64,000 nucleotides of DNA from Pseudomonas paraversuta (GCF_904063065.1 NZ_CAJFCL010000005.1:310001-374000); one strand, 5' to 3'. Counted from the stretch's first letter, positions 1 to 7,188 are shown. The notes: generated from the letters alone by a model not told the origin. A program made the numbers and translations.

Positions 1-2
1 AA

Positions 3-1610
3 TCATCCTTGGCGCTCGAGCTGGCACCCTCGAGAATGCTCGATACAAGGTATGGCTGGGGCGTAGCTGATGAGCGGGGCTATCCAATACTCGGCGTAAA
101 AAACATTGGTGTGGCCACCGGTATCTTTGATGAGCTGCCCGGCCTGTTTTTTCTAAGCGGCGAGTGGCGCTATGTGCAAACCGATGTAAATGGCATTGTC
201 CTGCTGGGCCACCGGTGGGACGGTACCACCGTTGTTTTCGGCGTGGCCTCCGATGCGAATGTGGTTCCGTACCAGGTAAACGATTCGGGTCTTTCGGATA
301 TCTGGCTGCTCGCGAATGGCATGAACTACCAGCTTACGGGCGCTGGCAACAATTGGGACCCTGTCGCCTCTGATGGCGTTGTTCGCTATATGTCGAGAGT
401 GGGCACCAATGTGCAGCAGGTCCAACAAGACCAGCCGGTTTACGGTGAGGTCGCGCCGTATGTTCGCAACTGGCTGCATATCCTCAGCAGCAGCCAGTCA
501 TTGGGGCTTGGAACTCATTCTGAAATTTTGACCACACAACCTCCTGTCGCGAACCGCGTGTTTACCATTGCAGTGGGATTGCGCCAAAGCGATGCCCTAC
601 AAGCGGTCGAGTTAGCCCCCGAAAGCGTCCTGCCATTGAAGCCTTTGGTGTCGAACCTGCAGGAAGCGCCGCACGCTCAACTTTGTGCGAGCCTGGCGCG
701 CCATCGCGATCTGCCGGCCGACGCGGGCGTCATTGGTAGCTGCCATGGCATAGGGGCGACCACCATTCAGAACCTGTCCAAGGGAACCGTTTCCTACAAC
801 AATCTGATCGCCACAGTGACGCAGTGCAAGGCCGACGCGACAGCTCGCGGTTACGGCTATGAGGTTCCGTTTGTTGACTGGATCCAAGGGGAAGCAAATA
901 CAAACGGGAGCCAGGGCGCGTATCTGACAGCCTTGCTTCTGCTTCAGTCCGACCTGACCACCGATATCGGCGCAATCAGTGGCCAGCCCAACATCCCTCT
1001 GGTGCTGTGCCAGATGAGTAGCTGGACTACCAAGAACGTGACGACCAGCTATGTGCCGCATGAGCAGCTGCAGGCCGCGCTGGAGAATCCGACCAAATTC
1101 ATTTGCGCCGGTCCGAAGTACTGGCTCGACTACCACACCGATGGTGTGCACTTGACTGGAAAGGGGTCTGTTCAGCTCGGAGCCATGCACCGAGCGCCGG
1201 CAGCAGCGGCCATTGCAAGAAAGACTTGGCTGCCGACGTATTGCACGAAGGCGGTTCGTACCGGGGTAGTAGTCACACTTAGTTTCCACACCCCGGTGGG
1301 CGCCCTGGTGCGTGACACGGCGAATGTAACCGACCCGGGCAACTTGGGCCTTCGGTGGATTGACAGCACCAGCAGCGCGACGGTTTTGAGTGCCCAGGTC
1401 AATGGCAATAACACCGTCACCCTGACGCTATCGGGTGTGCCATCCGGTGCCAACCCTCGCGTAGGTATTGCTGATATTGGGATCTCGGGTGCCTTGGGTG
1501 GGCCAACTACCGGGCCGCGCAGCTGTTTGCGTGACAGCAATACTGAATTGGATGTGTTCGGCAACCCCTTCTACAACTGGGCATGCCACCAAATTATCAG
1601 CGTGGAGTAA
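3..1610 (+). CDS. Phage tail-spike/tail-fibre protein with SGNH (sialate O-acetylesterase-like) domain, 5' end cut by window
   Basis: The reading frame is open from the first bases of the window, so the N-terminus probably lies upstream; the visible part is about 535 codons. The centre carries an SGNH-esterase pattern: a serine block SQSLG (about residue 163), a glycine block IGSCHGIG, the third block QGEAN and the C-terminal DGVHLTG that supplies the Asp/His pair. This order is typical of SASA/DUF303 carbohydrate esterases, which occur in phage tail spikes that deacetylate surface polysaccharide. The C-terminal 130 residues look like a beta-rich module. The next genes are a second tail-type protein, an endolysin and a spanin, which fits the late region of a tailed prophage. 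Substrate and the tail position are inferred. Confidence 0.75.
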   Translation, partial: SSLALELAPSRMLDTRYGWGVADERGYPILGVKNIGVATGIFDELPGLFFLSGEWRYVQTDVNGIVLLGHRWDGTTVVFGVASDANVVPYQVNDSGLSDIWLLANGMNYQLTGAGNNWDPVASDGVVRYMSRVGTNVQQVQQDQPVYGEVAPYVRNWLHILSSSQSLGLGTHSEILTTQPPVANRVFTIAVGLRQSDALQAVELAPESVLPLKPLVSNLQEAPHAQLCASLARHRDLPADAGVIGSCHGIGATTIQNLSKGTVSYNNLIATVTQCKADATARGYGYEVPFVDWIQGEANTNGSQGAYLTALLLLQSDLTTDIGAISGQPNIPLVLCQMSSWTTKNVTTSYVPHEQLQAALENPTKFICAGPKYWLDYHTDGVHLTGKGSVQLGAMHRAPAAAAIARKTWLPTYCTKAVRTGVVVTLSFHTPVGALVRDTANVTDPGNLGLRWIDSTSSATVLSAQVNGNNTVTLTLSGVPSGANPRVGIADIGISGALGGPTTGPRSCLRDSNTELDVFGNPFYNWACHQIISVE

Positions 1611-1617
1611 CAAAATA

Positions 1618-2439
1618 ATGGGACAAATCATCGTACTGTCGGGCGTGACTGCTCAGGCAGGTGCAAACGCTCCACGTATCACTATGTCGGCGGCCGATCG
1701 GGTGGCTATGCGAATGCCTTATCTCAAGCATGCCGTGAGCGCCAATGAGCTGACCCCTGTCGCAGGCGAAGGGCTGCAAGGTCGCTGTCGAGTCACCGGA
1801 ACCAAACTGATCACTACAGGTGCGGGAAAGGCCAATATGGCTTTGCTCAATCGAGCAGGTCATCTGGGAATAGGCGGATCAGTATTGTCCAGCGCCATGG
1901 GACTCAAGCTGCCAGACGGAAGCGCAACGGCGTCTTACACTATCGTGGTCGCATTCAATATTGGCACCTCGACTGGCAGTATTTACACCACCAGCCGGCA
2001 GCTACTCAACGGGTTCGGTGCGGATGATGTGCTGGCCAACCAAATGCTGACAGCTTCTGGCTCAGCCAATTCGGCCGAAATTTACAAGAGCAAAATGCTA
2101 TCCGTCGGTATTGGCACGCTATCTCCGTTTGCAATCGTGAACATGCCACCATCGCTTAGCTGGGGGGTGGTGGCGGTCGATTTTAATAACGATACCGGAG
2201 TGGTCAGCCTCTCACTCGACGGCATTACTTGGAGTTCGGTACAGCGTGTCGTGGGCGGCAACACCATTGGCGGTACCGGGTACGTGACAATCGGGATGCC
2301 AACCACCACGGCTGGCCTGACTGATAACTTGATAGGTGACACATTCATCTTCGGTGAGTCGCTGCGTGCCAAGTCCTCGGACAGCGCGATCGCGAGCCTC
2401 ATTGCTGCGATGAAGGCTGATTACGGAATCGCCGCGTAG
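1618..2439 (+). CDS. Phage tail-associated structural protein (unknown family)
   Basis: This 273-residue protein starts at the ATG seven bases after the stop of the tail-spike gene. The frame is open further upstream, but that would overlap the spike gene by about 150 bp. It is rich in Ser, Thr, Gly and Ala, has no signal peptide or membrane helix, and looks like an all-beta structural protein. Its last 35 residues (around FIFGESLRA, ending in an Ala/Lys helix) resemble the tails of concanavalin-like phage appendage proteins. Position between spike and lysis genes suggests a virion appendage or spike-associated protein. No enzyme motif was seen. Confidence 0.6.
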   Translation: MGQIIVLSGVTAQAGANAPRITMSAADRVAMRMPYLKHAVSANELTPVAGEGLQGRCRVTGTKLITTGAGKANMALLNRAGHLGIGGSVLSSAMGLKLPDGSATASYTIVVAFNIGTSTGSIYTTSRQLLNGFGADDVLANQMLTASGSANSAEIYKSKMLSVGIGTLSPFAIVNMPPSLSWGVVAVDFNNDTGVVSLSLDGITWSSVQRVVGGNTIGGTGYVTIGMPTTTAGLTDNLIGDTFIFGESLRAKSSDSAIASLIAAMKADYGIAA

Positions 2440-2458
2440 AGTTTTCGACGAAGCCCTG

Positions 2459-2480
2459 ACCGCCTCGAGCGGTTTTTTTG
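2459..2480 (+). terminator. Rho-independent terminator after tail genes
   Basis: A 5-bp stem ACCGC/GCGGT with loop CTCGA is followed by seven T residues. It lies 20 bp after the stop of the tail-associated gene and before the lysis genes. A second weaker hairpin (CCCGC/GCGGG, 2499-2513) with a short T run follows just before the endolysin start. Confidence 0.7.
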
Positions 2481-2531
2481 TGCCTGAAATTCGTGAGGCC
2501 CGCCTAGTGCGGGTCATTTTTGGATAAGCCT

Positions 2532-3065
2532 ATGCCCATCACCAAGCAGCAACTGCTGCAGATCCTCCCGAACGCCGGCCAATCAGCCGGCGTTTTTGTG
2601 TCCGCTTTAAACACCGCCATGAACCACTACCAGATCGTTGGCCTGAAGCGCGTGGCGGCGCTCATTGCGCAGATCGGCCATGAGTCTGGCCAGCTCAAAT
2701 ATGTGAAAGAGATCTGGGGCCCCACCAAAGCCCAGATCAAATACGAAGGCAGGGCAGACCTGGGCAACACCGTGGCGGGGGACGGATCCAAGTATCGCGG
2801 CCGTGGCCTGATCCAGATCACCGGCCGGGCCAACTATGCCGAGTGCGGTGAAGCCCTGGGCCTTGACCTGGTCAACCACCCTGAGTTGTTGGAGAAGCCG
2901 CAGCACGCCTGTATGTCCGCCGCGTGGTTCTGGTCGAGTAGAGGTCTGAACACACTGGCCGATGCGGGCAAGTTCGACACTATTACTCGGCGCATCAACG
3001 GCGGTCTGAACGGCGCAGCGGATCGGCGGGCGCTGTACGCCCAGGCGCTGAAGGTGTTGGCGTGA
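2532..3065 (+). CDS. Phage endolysin, glycoside hydrolase family 19 (chitinase/lysozyme-like)
   Basis: This 177-residue protein is a complete GH19-type lysin. The N-terminal half has GHESGQ (about residues 52-57), where the Glu is the usual catalytic acid, then YEGR with the second Glu candidate, followed by KYRGRGLIQITG and AAWFW, signatures of the GH19 fold. It would cleave peptidoglycan during host lysis. There is no signal peptide, so export would need a holin, or a pinholin encoded elsewhere. ATG 2532 is preferred over an in-frame TTG four codons upstream. The stop overlaps the GTG start of the spanin gene, as in many Pseudomonas prophage lysis cassettes. Confidence 0.9.
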   Translation: MPITKQQLLQILPNAGQSAGVFVSALNTAMNHYQIVGLKRVAALIAQIGHESGQLKYVKEIWGPTKAQIKYEGRADLGNTVAGDGSKYRGRGLIQITGRANYAECGEALGLDLVNHPELLEKPQHACMSAAWFWSSRGLNTLADAGKFDTITRRINGGLNGAADRRALYAQALKVLA

Positions 3066-3556
3066 TAGCCGTGCTCAGGCTTGTTCCAATTTGGGTGTGG
3101 ACATTGATTGCTCTGCTCGGTGGTCTGGCCTACCAAACCCATCAGTTGTCAGAGGCTCGCACGGAGTTCGCCAGTTACAAGTCAGACAAAGCCGCTGAAG
3201 CTACAAAGGCGAGTGAGGATGCCCGGCTGGCCGAACAGCAACAGCAACGAAATCTCGACCAGGTACGCGCCAATGCAGCGGATCAGAAACAGAAAGATGA
3301 TGCTCTTATTGCTCAGCAGCTTGCTGATCATGGCATCTTGCGCGACCAAACCCGAAGGCTACTTGCCGACAAGACCTATCTCAATGCCCGCCTTGCCGAG
3401 CGAGGCAAGACAATCAACGACCTTGTCGATTTGCTCGCCGAGCTGCGATCAGAGGCTGATGGATATGCGGGCCAACTGGCGGCAGCGCTTACAGAAAGTC
3501 GTCGGGCCGGGTTCGCCTGCGAGCGGTCCTATGATGCCGTAACGATGCCGCCTTGA
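3062..3556 (+). CDS. Rz-like inner-membrane spanin (DUF2514-type)
   Basis: The 164-residue product begins with a single N-terminal membrane helix (about residues 4-24, VWTLIALLGGLAYQ) followed by a long charged helical or coiled-coil region (about 30-140), and ends with FACERSYD, a typical C-terminus of DUF2514/Rz-like lysis proteins. Rz spanins connect the inner and outer membranes and fuse them in the last step of lysis. The GTG start overlaps the endolysin TGA (GTGA), implying translational coupling. A second copy of the sequence encoding the C-terminus lies 2 kb downstream (5507-5574), on the far side of a reverse-strand gene pair. Confidence 0.8.
   Translation: MIAVLRLVPIWVWTLIALLGGLAYQTHQLSEARTEFASYKSDKAAEATKASEDARLAEQQQQRNLDQVRANAADQKQKDDALIAQQLADHGILRDQTRRLLADKTYLNARLAERGKTINDLVDLLAELRSEADGYAGQLAAALTESRRAGFACERSYDAVTMPP
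3273..3542 (+). CDS. Candidate embedded Rz1-like outer-membrane spanin lipoprotein (nested in rz, +1 frame)
   Basis: Within the rz gene, in the +1 frame, an 89-codon reading frame starts at an ATG preceded by AGGT about 10 bases upstream. Its product opens with a positive stretch (QRIRNRK), a leucine-rich helix and a lipobox ending IMASC at Cys23, followed by a Pro-containing segment. That is the expected layout of Rz1/LysC lipoproteins, which are commonly nested in rz. The nested frame could also be a by-product of the rz codons, and it is longer than many Rz1 proteins. Confidence is therefore moderate. Confidence 0.4.
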   Translation: MQRIRNRKMMLLLLSSLLIMASCATKPEGYLPTRPISMPALPSEARQSTTLSICSPSCDQRLMDMRANWRQRLQKVVGPGSPASGPMMP

Positions 3557-3606
3557 AGGGATTGCATGAGTATGTACGGGATGTTTGTCGTTGAATTCAT
3601 GAGCAA

Positions 3607-3632
3607 AAAGCCCGGCGCTGGGCCGTGCTTTG
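3607..3632 (-). terminator. Terminator at the end of the reverse-strand cassette
   Basis: A GC-rich hairpin (GCCCGGC pairing with GGGCCGTGC across a short loop) sits between the convergent rz gene and the 174-residue membrane protein gene. Read on the minus strand it is followed by TTTTT, so it should stop transcription of the two-gene cassette. It may also act on the plus strand. Confidence 0.55.
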
Positions 3633-3642
3633 ATTTGCGAGC

Positions 3643-4167
3643 TTATTTCTTTGGAGCAAGTTTATCTAGCTTCTTGTTTATACTTTTCGTCTTGATTGCC
3701 CGCTCATGAATTCCGCTTTTGAAGTCAGATACTTCTTTGATTTCATTTAGAATAAGAAAAAATGAGCAAATGCTAATCGCGAAGCTGATGCCTGTGAAGC
3801 CAGTGACAACTCTATAGATAGCCCAGTTACCTGGAGACAAGAAAAGACCGATTGCTATGAGAAAGGCGGAGCAGACATAAAAGCATATGGCGAATTGTAT
3901 CTGCCGCCTTTTAGCTCCAACGGTGGCTTTGACCCGGCGTCTTTCAGACTCTGTAATACCCTTGATTTCCCGCAGGTTATTAAGATTCCACCACAGCTGA
4001 GTAGCAAAACCAAGAGGCAGGAGAAACACTGTCAACAGGCCCCACTGGATAGTTGGCGGAGAGCTTTGATCGGCCGACAATAGGAAGAAATGAGTCGCAA
4101 GCGCTCCCATTGCGGCTGCCACCAGCACCGCAAGAAAGCCAAACCCAGTCCAACCCTGCTGCTTCAT
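3643..4167 (-). CDS. Four-helix membrane protein of unknown function (prophage cargo)
   Basis: The 174-residue protein has four hydrophobic helices at about residues 8-30, 41-60, 90-110 and 117-140. A charged cytoplasmic-type loop (ESERRRVK, AKRRQ) lies between helices 2 and 3, and the tail is lysine-rich (KLDKLAPKK). No family was recognised. It starts one base after the stop of the upstream 354-residue gene, so the two form one transcription unit opposed to the phage late genes. The base composition is visibly AT-richer than the neighbouring phage and host genes, as for late-acquired cargo. The pairing of a small four-helix membrane protein with a soluble partner recalls the Kiwa defence system and some superinfection-exclusion loci, but no homology to them was seen. 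Confidence 0.75.
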   Translation of the reverse strand: MKQQGWTGFGFLAVLVAAAMGALATHFFLLSADQSSPPTIQWGLLTVFLLPLGFATQLWWNLNNLREIKGITESERRRVKATVGAKRRQIQFAICFYVCSAFLIAIGLFLSPGNWAIYRVVTGFTGISFAISICSFFLILNEIKEVSDFKSGIHERAIKTKSINKKLDKLAPKK

Positions 4168-4168
4168 G

Positions 4169-5233
4169 TCAATCGTTCTCCGGAAGAATTACAGATTCTG
4201 CATCGCCTGATCTTAGCTTGCCTGCGAGCCAGCCGTGCATTTTATGATACAAAACGCCCTCGTCGAGCAAGCCATTCGTCAGTTTTGGAACGGAAATGGC
4301 CCCGGAAAGTTTCAGATCACCCCCTTTTATCGTGCCGCCCCCCTCTAGCTCGATACGAATGTCAGCCTCGTCAACATGTCGAAGCGAAGTGGCAATGTTA
4401 TCTAGTATATTTTGGCCGACCTTTGTTGTCTTTCTCATGTAGGTTATTTCAAGGCTGACCTTGAGATTTGCTTCATCAAGGTCGTCTTCGAGGTCGAGCC
4501 TGTTAAACCAGTCTGCTCCAAGAGCCGCTCTAATAACATCTGCTCCCATCCCGGCAGGCTGAAATCGAACTTTTCGGGGGTTAAGAACGTCCTCAGATAT
4601 TTCTGTAAGGATTACGCGCCCTTCATCATCAGGTACTGAATCCTCAGCTTCGGCTTTGACCGGGGTACCCAGCTTGATGTTTCTTACGGGTTTTGCAGCT
4701 ATTTTTGCGAAAGTCTCTTGGCTTGGCTGGTCATTCAGAATAATAGCGGTACCAGTGGGTACGCCGCCGAAGCTGGCGATGATCCATCCAAGGTGTGCTT
4801 CAAGCTCTCTCGCCCTGAGAGAGCTTGACTGCAGTATTGCGACGTGATTTTCAAAAACCCCAAAATACAAAAGCGAGTCAACAAATTCTCTTCTGAATTT
4901 CGCTTGCTCTTCGCTTTCTGCGGGCTTGTTGAGCACTTCATTCGTGAAAGCGTCAAGCGCATAAAAATCAGCGTCGTCGTCCATTTCGATAAATGCCTGA
5001 CTGCCTCCTGGCTCAAACATAATCATTTGGAAAAAAAGCATACCGTTGTAATCAAGCTTATGGTTGATTACGCGGAAGCTGTCCGTATCAGCATTGACAA
5101 TTTCTTTTCGCTTGCCAACCTTGTTTGCCGGGCTCGCTGTAGCGAAAACTTTCTCTAGTATTTCTTGCAGATTGCCTGCTCCGGTAATCACTGCTCGCTT
5201 GTAGTGCAATGTCTTGGAAATTGCCCCGGCCAT
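4169..5233 (-). CDS. Conserved-looking soluble protein of unknown function (prophage cargo, partner of membrane protein)
   Basis: The 354-residue product has no signal peptide or membrane helix. Residues 1-190 look like a mixed alpha/beta domain (LLYFGVFENHV, HLGWIIASFGG), then a charged acidic linker (VKAEAEDSVPDDEGR, about 200-215) and a C-terminal beta-rich domain (LKVSLEITYMRK, IRIELEGGG). I do not recognise the family, and no catalytic signature is evident. A ribosome site AAGGA precedes the ATG. It is the first gene of a two-gene reverse-strand unit inserted beside the lysis genes of the prophage, a position where many prophages carry anti-phage or host-modifying genes. A defence or exclusion role is inference only. 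Confidence 0.7.
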   Translation of the reverse strand: MAGAISKTLHYKRAVITGAGNLQEILEKVFATASPANKVGKRKEIVNADTDSFRVINHKLDYNGMLFFQMIMFEPGGSQAFIEMDDDADFYALDAFTNEVLNKPAESEEQAKFRREFVDSLLYFGVFENHVAILQSSSLRARELEAHLGWIIASFGGVPTGTAIILNDQPSQETFAKIAAKPVRNIKLGTPVKAEAEDSVPDDEGRVILTEISEDVLNPRKVRFQPAGMGADVIRAALGADWFNRLDLEDDLDEANLKVSLEITYMRKTTKVGQNILDNIATSLRHVDEADIRIELEGGGTIKGGDLKLSGAISVPKLTNGLLDEGVLYHKMHGWLAGKLRSGDAESVILPEND

Positions 5234-5689
5234 ATAGTGTCCTTTTTTGGCAGATACGCTGAATTGAGTGTCGAGCTCATAATTGCTAAATGCGGGCCAA
5301 GATAAGGCAAATTGCCATCTACTGGTAGTCGCGTAGGGAATAAAGCACCGCGCTTCTGGCTGAGCGTCGTCAGCGGATGTGCTGTGAGCGCAAATTGGTT
5401 GCAGCGGCGACTACCTGTAACTGACTCAGTGGTGCTAATTTTCGGCACCTACATTTGTGGTCGTAAAAATTAGCACGAGCTCAATTCATGTAGGAAAAGC
5501 GAAATAAGAAAGTCGTCGTCCCGGGTTCGCCTGCGAACGATCTTATGAGGTGGCAGCTGGGCAGCCTTGAAGGGGGTGCAGGAGTGTGTAAAGCGGAGTG
5601 GTGATATGGCGAGATGAGTATTTATTGCGACCGCGTCATTATGAGCTAACGTCAGGCCATTGAAATAGAGCCTTGCACAAGGAAGAGCA
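5234..5689. other. Non-coding stretch: cassette promoter side, hairpin and leftover rz 3' end
   Basis: No convincing gene lies in these 456 bases. The part next to the cassette must hold its promoter. An exact 11-bp inverted repeat (GTGCTAATTTT, 5432-5442, and AAAATTAGCAC, 5466-5476) forms a hairpin with a 23-base loop. From 5507 to 5574 the sequence repeats the 3' end of rz (3493-3560) without gaps. Confidence 0.6.
5507..5574 (+). repeat. Second copy of the rz 3' end (direct repeat of 3493-3560)
   Basis: A 68-base ungapped match to 3493-3560. Both copies share AGAAAGTCGTCG, a run encoding GFACERSY, and the final CCTTGAAGGG including the stop codon, with differences mostly in the last 25 bases. 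Read in frame the second copy ends ACERSYEVAAGQP then stop, a plausible alternative Rz C-terminus. It looks like the original phage rz end left behind when the reverse-strand cassette and its own rz allele were acquired. Confidence 0.75.
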
Positions 5690-5782
5690 ATGGATCAGCA
5701 ACTCATTTGGATGTCAGTGTTGATGACTTCTCTCTGGATCACGGCTTTTTCATTGACCGTGTTCGCACTGGTGGCCAAGTAG
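5690..5782 (+). CDS. Small single-helix membrane protein, 30 aa
   Basis: A 30-codon reading frame begins at an ATG with a good ribosome site (GGAAGAG, 6 bases upstream) and encodes a nearly uninterrupted hydrophobic helix (LIWMSVLMTSLW, ending ALVAK). A strong terminator follows 12 bases later. It lies at the end of the prophage beyond the lysis genes. Function is unknown; size and shape would suit a small membrane-acting phage product. Confidence 0.5.
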   Translation: MDQQLIWMSVLMTSLWITAFSLTVFALVAK

Positions 5783-5792
5783 TCAAAAAGCA

Positions 5793-5828
5793 AAGCCCGG
5801 AGTTTCGCGGCTCCAGGGCTTCTATTTT
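5793..5828 (+). terminator. Rho-independent terminator
   Basis: AAGCCCGGAG pairs with CTCCAGGGCTT (one bulged A) around the loop TTTCGCGG, followed by a T-rich run. It ends the transcript of the small membrane ORF. Confidence 0.7.
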
Positions 5829-6014
5829 CGCCTCCATCCCTTAATGTCGGACGAACGTTGCGCCGAGATTACCAGCGCTGAGTTGATTGTTCATTACTGC
5901 TATAGGCGGATTGTGTTCGGCCGGCATGACGCAAGAGTCGCCCTCCGCTGAACGGGGCTTTATCCAATCATGCCGAACTGATACAAGTGCTGTTCATGCA
6001 TATAGCATTTGAAA

Positions 6015-6305
6015 ATGAAACGTTACATAGACGACCCGCTTGCTGAGTGGCAAGCAGCGATCAAGCAACGCTTTGACCTGGTCACAGATCCTGAAGCCCA
6101 GTGGCGCAAGCTTGTGGATCTGGCGATGCTCGCTCATAAGCGTCGCCAGGTGTGCAGTGGCGAGCTTTCGGAAATGCTCGAGCTTTCTGACGCAGCCAAG
6201 CTTTGGGGGCTGGTCGAGTGGGAGTAGGCTGAAGCTATCGGGCTGCTCACTGAGGAGGCCGTTGATCCGGACGATGTTTCTTTTTTTCGTAACAGGGATA
6301 GGTGA
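6015..6305 (+). pseudogene. Small prophage protein gene interrupted by an in-frame TAG
   Basis: The first 70 codons (ATG 6015 to TAG 6225-6227) encode a helical charged protein (DDPLAEWQ, SGELSEMLEL, ending LVEWE). Directly after the TAG the same frame stays open for 25 further codons with matching character (AEAIGLLTEE, DPDDVSFFRNRDR) before a TGA at 6303-6305. The simplest reading is a single point mutation creating an amber codon in a 96-residue prophage gene. A truncated but functional product or suppression of the amber codon is possible. No ribosome site of good quality is visible; a TTG two codons upstream is an alternative start. Confidence 0.55.
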
Positions 6306-6466
6306 GCTTTGGCAGAACGCCGGGGAGGAAGGGGTAGGAGGAGGCCAAAAAGGCTAAGTGACTTTCCAAGTGACTTTGTAAATTACGGTTGCGCACTGTT
6401 GGGCATCGTTGCAGCGAGCGCCAAGCGCGAAGCCTTGTGTTTAGCGGGATGTAGAGGTTCCCGCTT

Positions 6467-6513
6467 GCATGGGGTGCTAGGGGTCGAGTGTTCGAATCAC
6501 TCCGTCCCGACCA
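6467..6513 (+). other. 3' part of a tRNA-Pro: prophage/island attachment core
   Basis: These bases read as the anticodon-loop-to-CCA part of a proline tRNA. The loop has TGGGGTG (GGG anticodon), the T-arm is a perfect stem GAGTG/CACTC around TTCGAAT (6486-6502), and the 3' acceptor strand CGTCCCG is followed by A and CCA. The 5' half is absent: the upstream bases do not form a D-arm or the complementary acceptor strand. A tRNA 3' end without its 5' half is the classic footprint of tyrosine-recombinase integration, so this is an attR/attL rather than a working tRNA gene. The adjoining integrase remnant supports this. Confidence 0.75.
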
Positions 6514-6529
6514 TATTATTCAATGACTT

Positions 6530-6558
6530 AGCCCAACTTTCGCGAGTTGGGCTTTTTC
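6530..6558 (+). terminator. Terminator downstream of the tRNA fragment
   Basis: AGCCCAACT and AGTTGGGCT form a 9-bp stem around a TTCGCG loop, followed by TTTTT. It is the expected terminator of the ancestral tRNA transcript and is partly preserved in the copy at 51.43-51.47 kb. Confidence 0.75.
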
Positions 6559-6591
6559 ATGTGCGTGACTTTTGTGTGACCTCTCCAAATT

Positions 6592-7081
6592 TTACTCCTG
6601 CTTCCTCTTCAGAATCGTCAGCGCCGGTGCGCGTGAGTCAGTGGCTGACACCTTATTTGCAGCTTCTATCAGATGCCCCAGCTCAGCGCCGGAGTAGTGA
6701 CTGGTGATGCTGCCGTTCTTATGGCCGAGCAATGCTTTGCGATCCTCCTCAGTCACGCCTGCTGCACGCTGCCTTCTGCCAAAGGTGTGCTTCAGGTCGT
6801 GAATGCGGATCCGGGCGAACCCATCGTGTGCCGGCCGTAAATACTTCTCCTGCCATTGTTTCGTCGCTTTCGCCGTCTGAGAATCACCAGGCGCTAGTCC
6901 CGGTTCTTTACAGCAGACCTTGCACTTCGTCCGCCGAAGCCGGCCGGAATCAAAAACACTGTGGTATCCCGCACCGGTACCGCGATTTCCCAAGCCCACT
7001 GATGCTTACAAATCTCCTGCACCCGGCACCCCGTGTTGACCTTGAACATGGCCATGGTCTGGAGTTGTGCCGGTAGCTCAG
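6592..7081 (-). pseudogene. Tyrosine-recombinase (phage integrase) remnant, frameshifted and truncated
   Basis: On the minus strand, bases 7081 to about 6910 read MAMFKVNTGCR and QEICKHQWAWE, the conserved block of Pseudomonas phage integrases containing the first catalytic Arg (in NTGCR), up to AVPVRDTTVFLIP. That frame hits a stop shortly after. From about 6890 to 6592 a second frame gives the C-terminal catalytic block: RIRIHDLKHTF, LLGHKNGS and SHYSGAEL with the nucleophilic Tyr. Some residues between the two halves appear deleted, and no N-terminal arm- or core-binding domains are present upstream. The gene is therefore dead. Its 3' end points at the tRNA att core 80 bp away, the standard int-att arrangement. 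Confidence 0.8.
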
Positions 7082-7188
7082 GCGCCGCTCTCGGTGTCCG
7101 GATGCAGCAAGTAGGGCGGGTTAAACGGAACTAAACTCGGTAATACCGTCTACATTTCAAGGGGTATTCCCTTTCGGAGAAGACGGTC

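Larger units (their letters stand above)
6467..6584 (+). repeat. Left copy of a 118-bp att-like direct repeat (partner at 51379-51496)
   Basis: This stretch (tRNA-Pro 3' part, its terminator and about 25 bases beyond) aligns without gaps to 51379-51496 on the same strand, with roughly 80 percent identity counted by eye. Conserved blocks include CGAGTGTTC, AATCACTC, TTCAATGA and GGGCTTTTTCATG. Confidence 0.8.

Noticed and set aside
3643..5233. Assignment of the two-gene cassette as Kiwa (kwaA/kwaB)
   Set aside because: Topology is reminiscent but gene order is reversed and I see no DUF4868-like sequence in the 354-aa protein, so no family claim is made.
6309..6707. Plus-strand open frame through the tRNA remnant
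   Set aside because: TTG start, Arg/Gly-rich and crosses the tRNA 3' end and its terminator; not a plausible protein.
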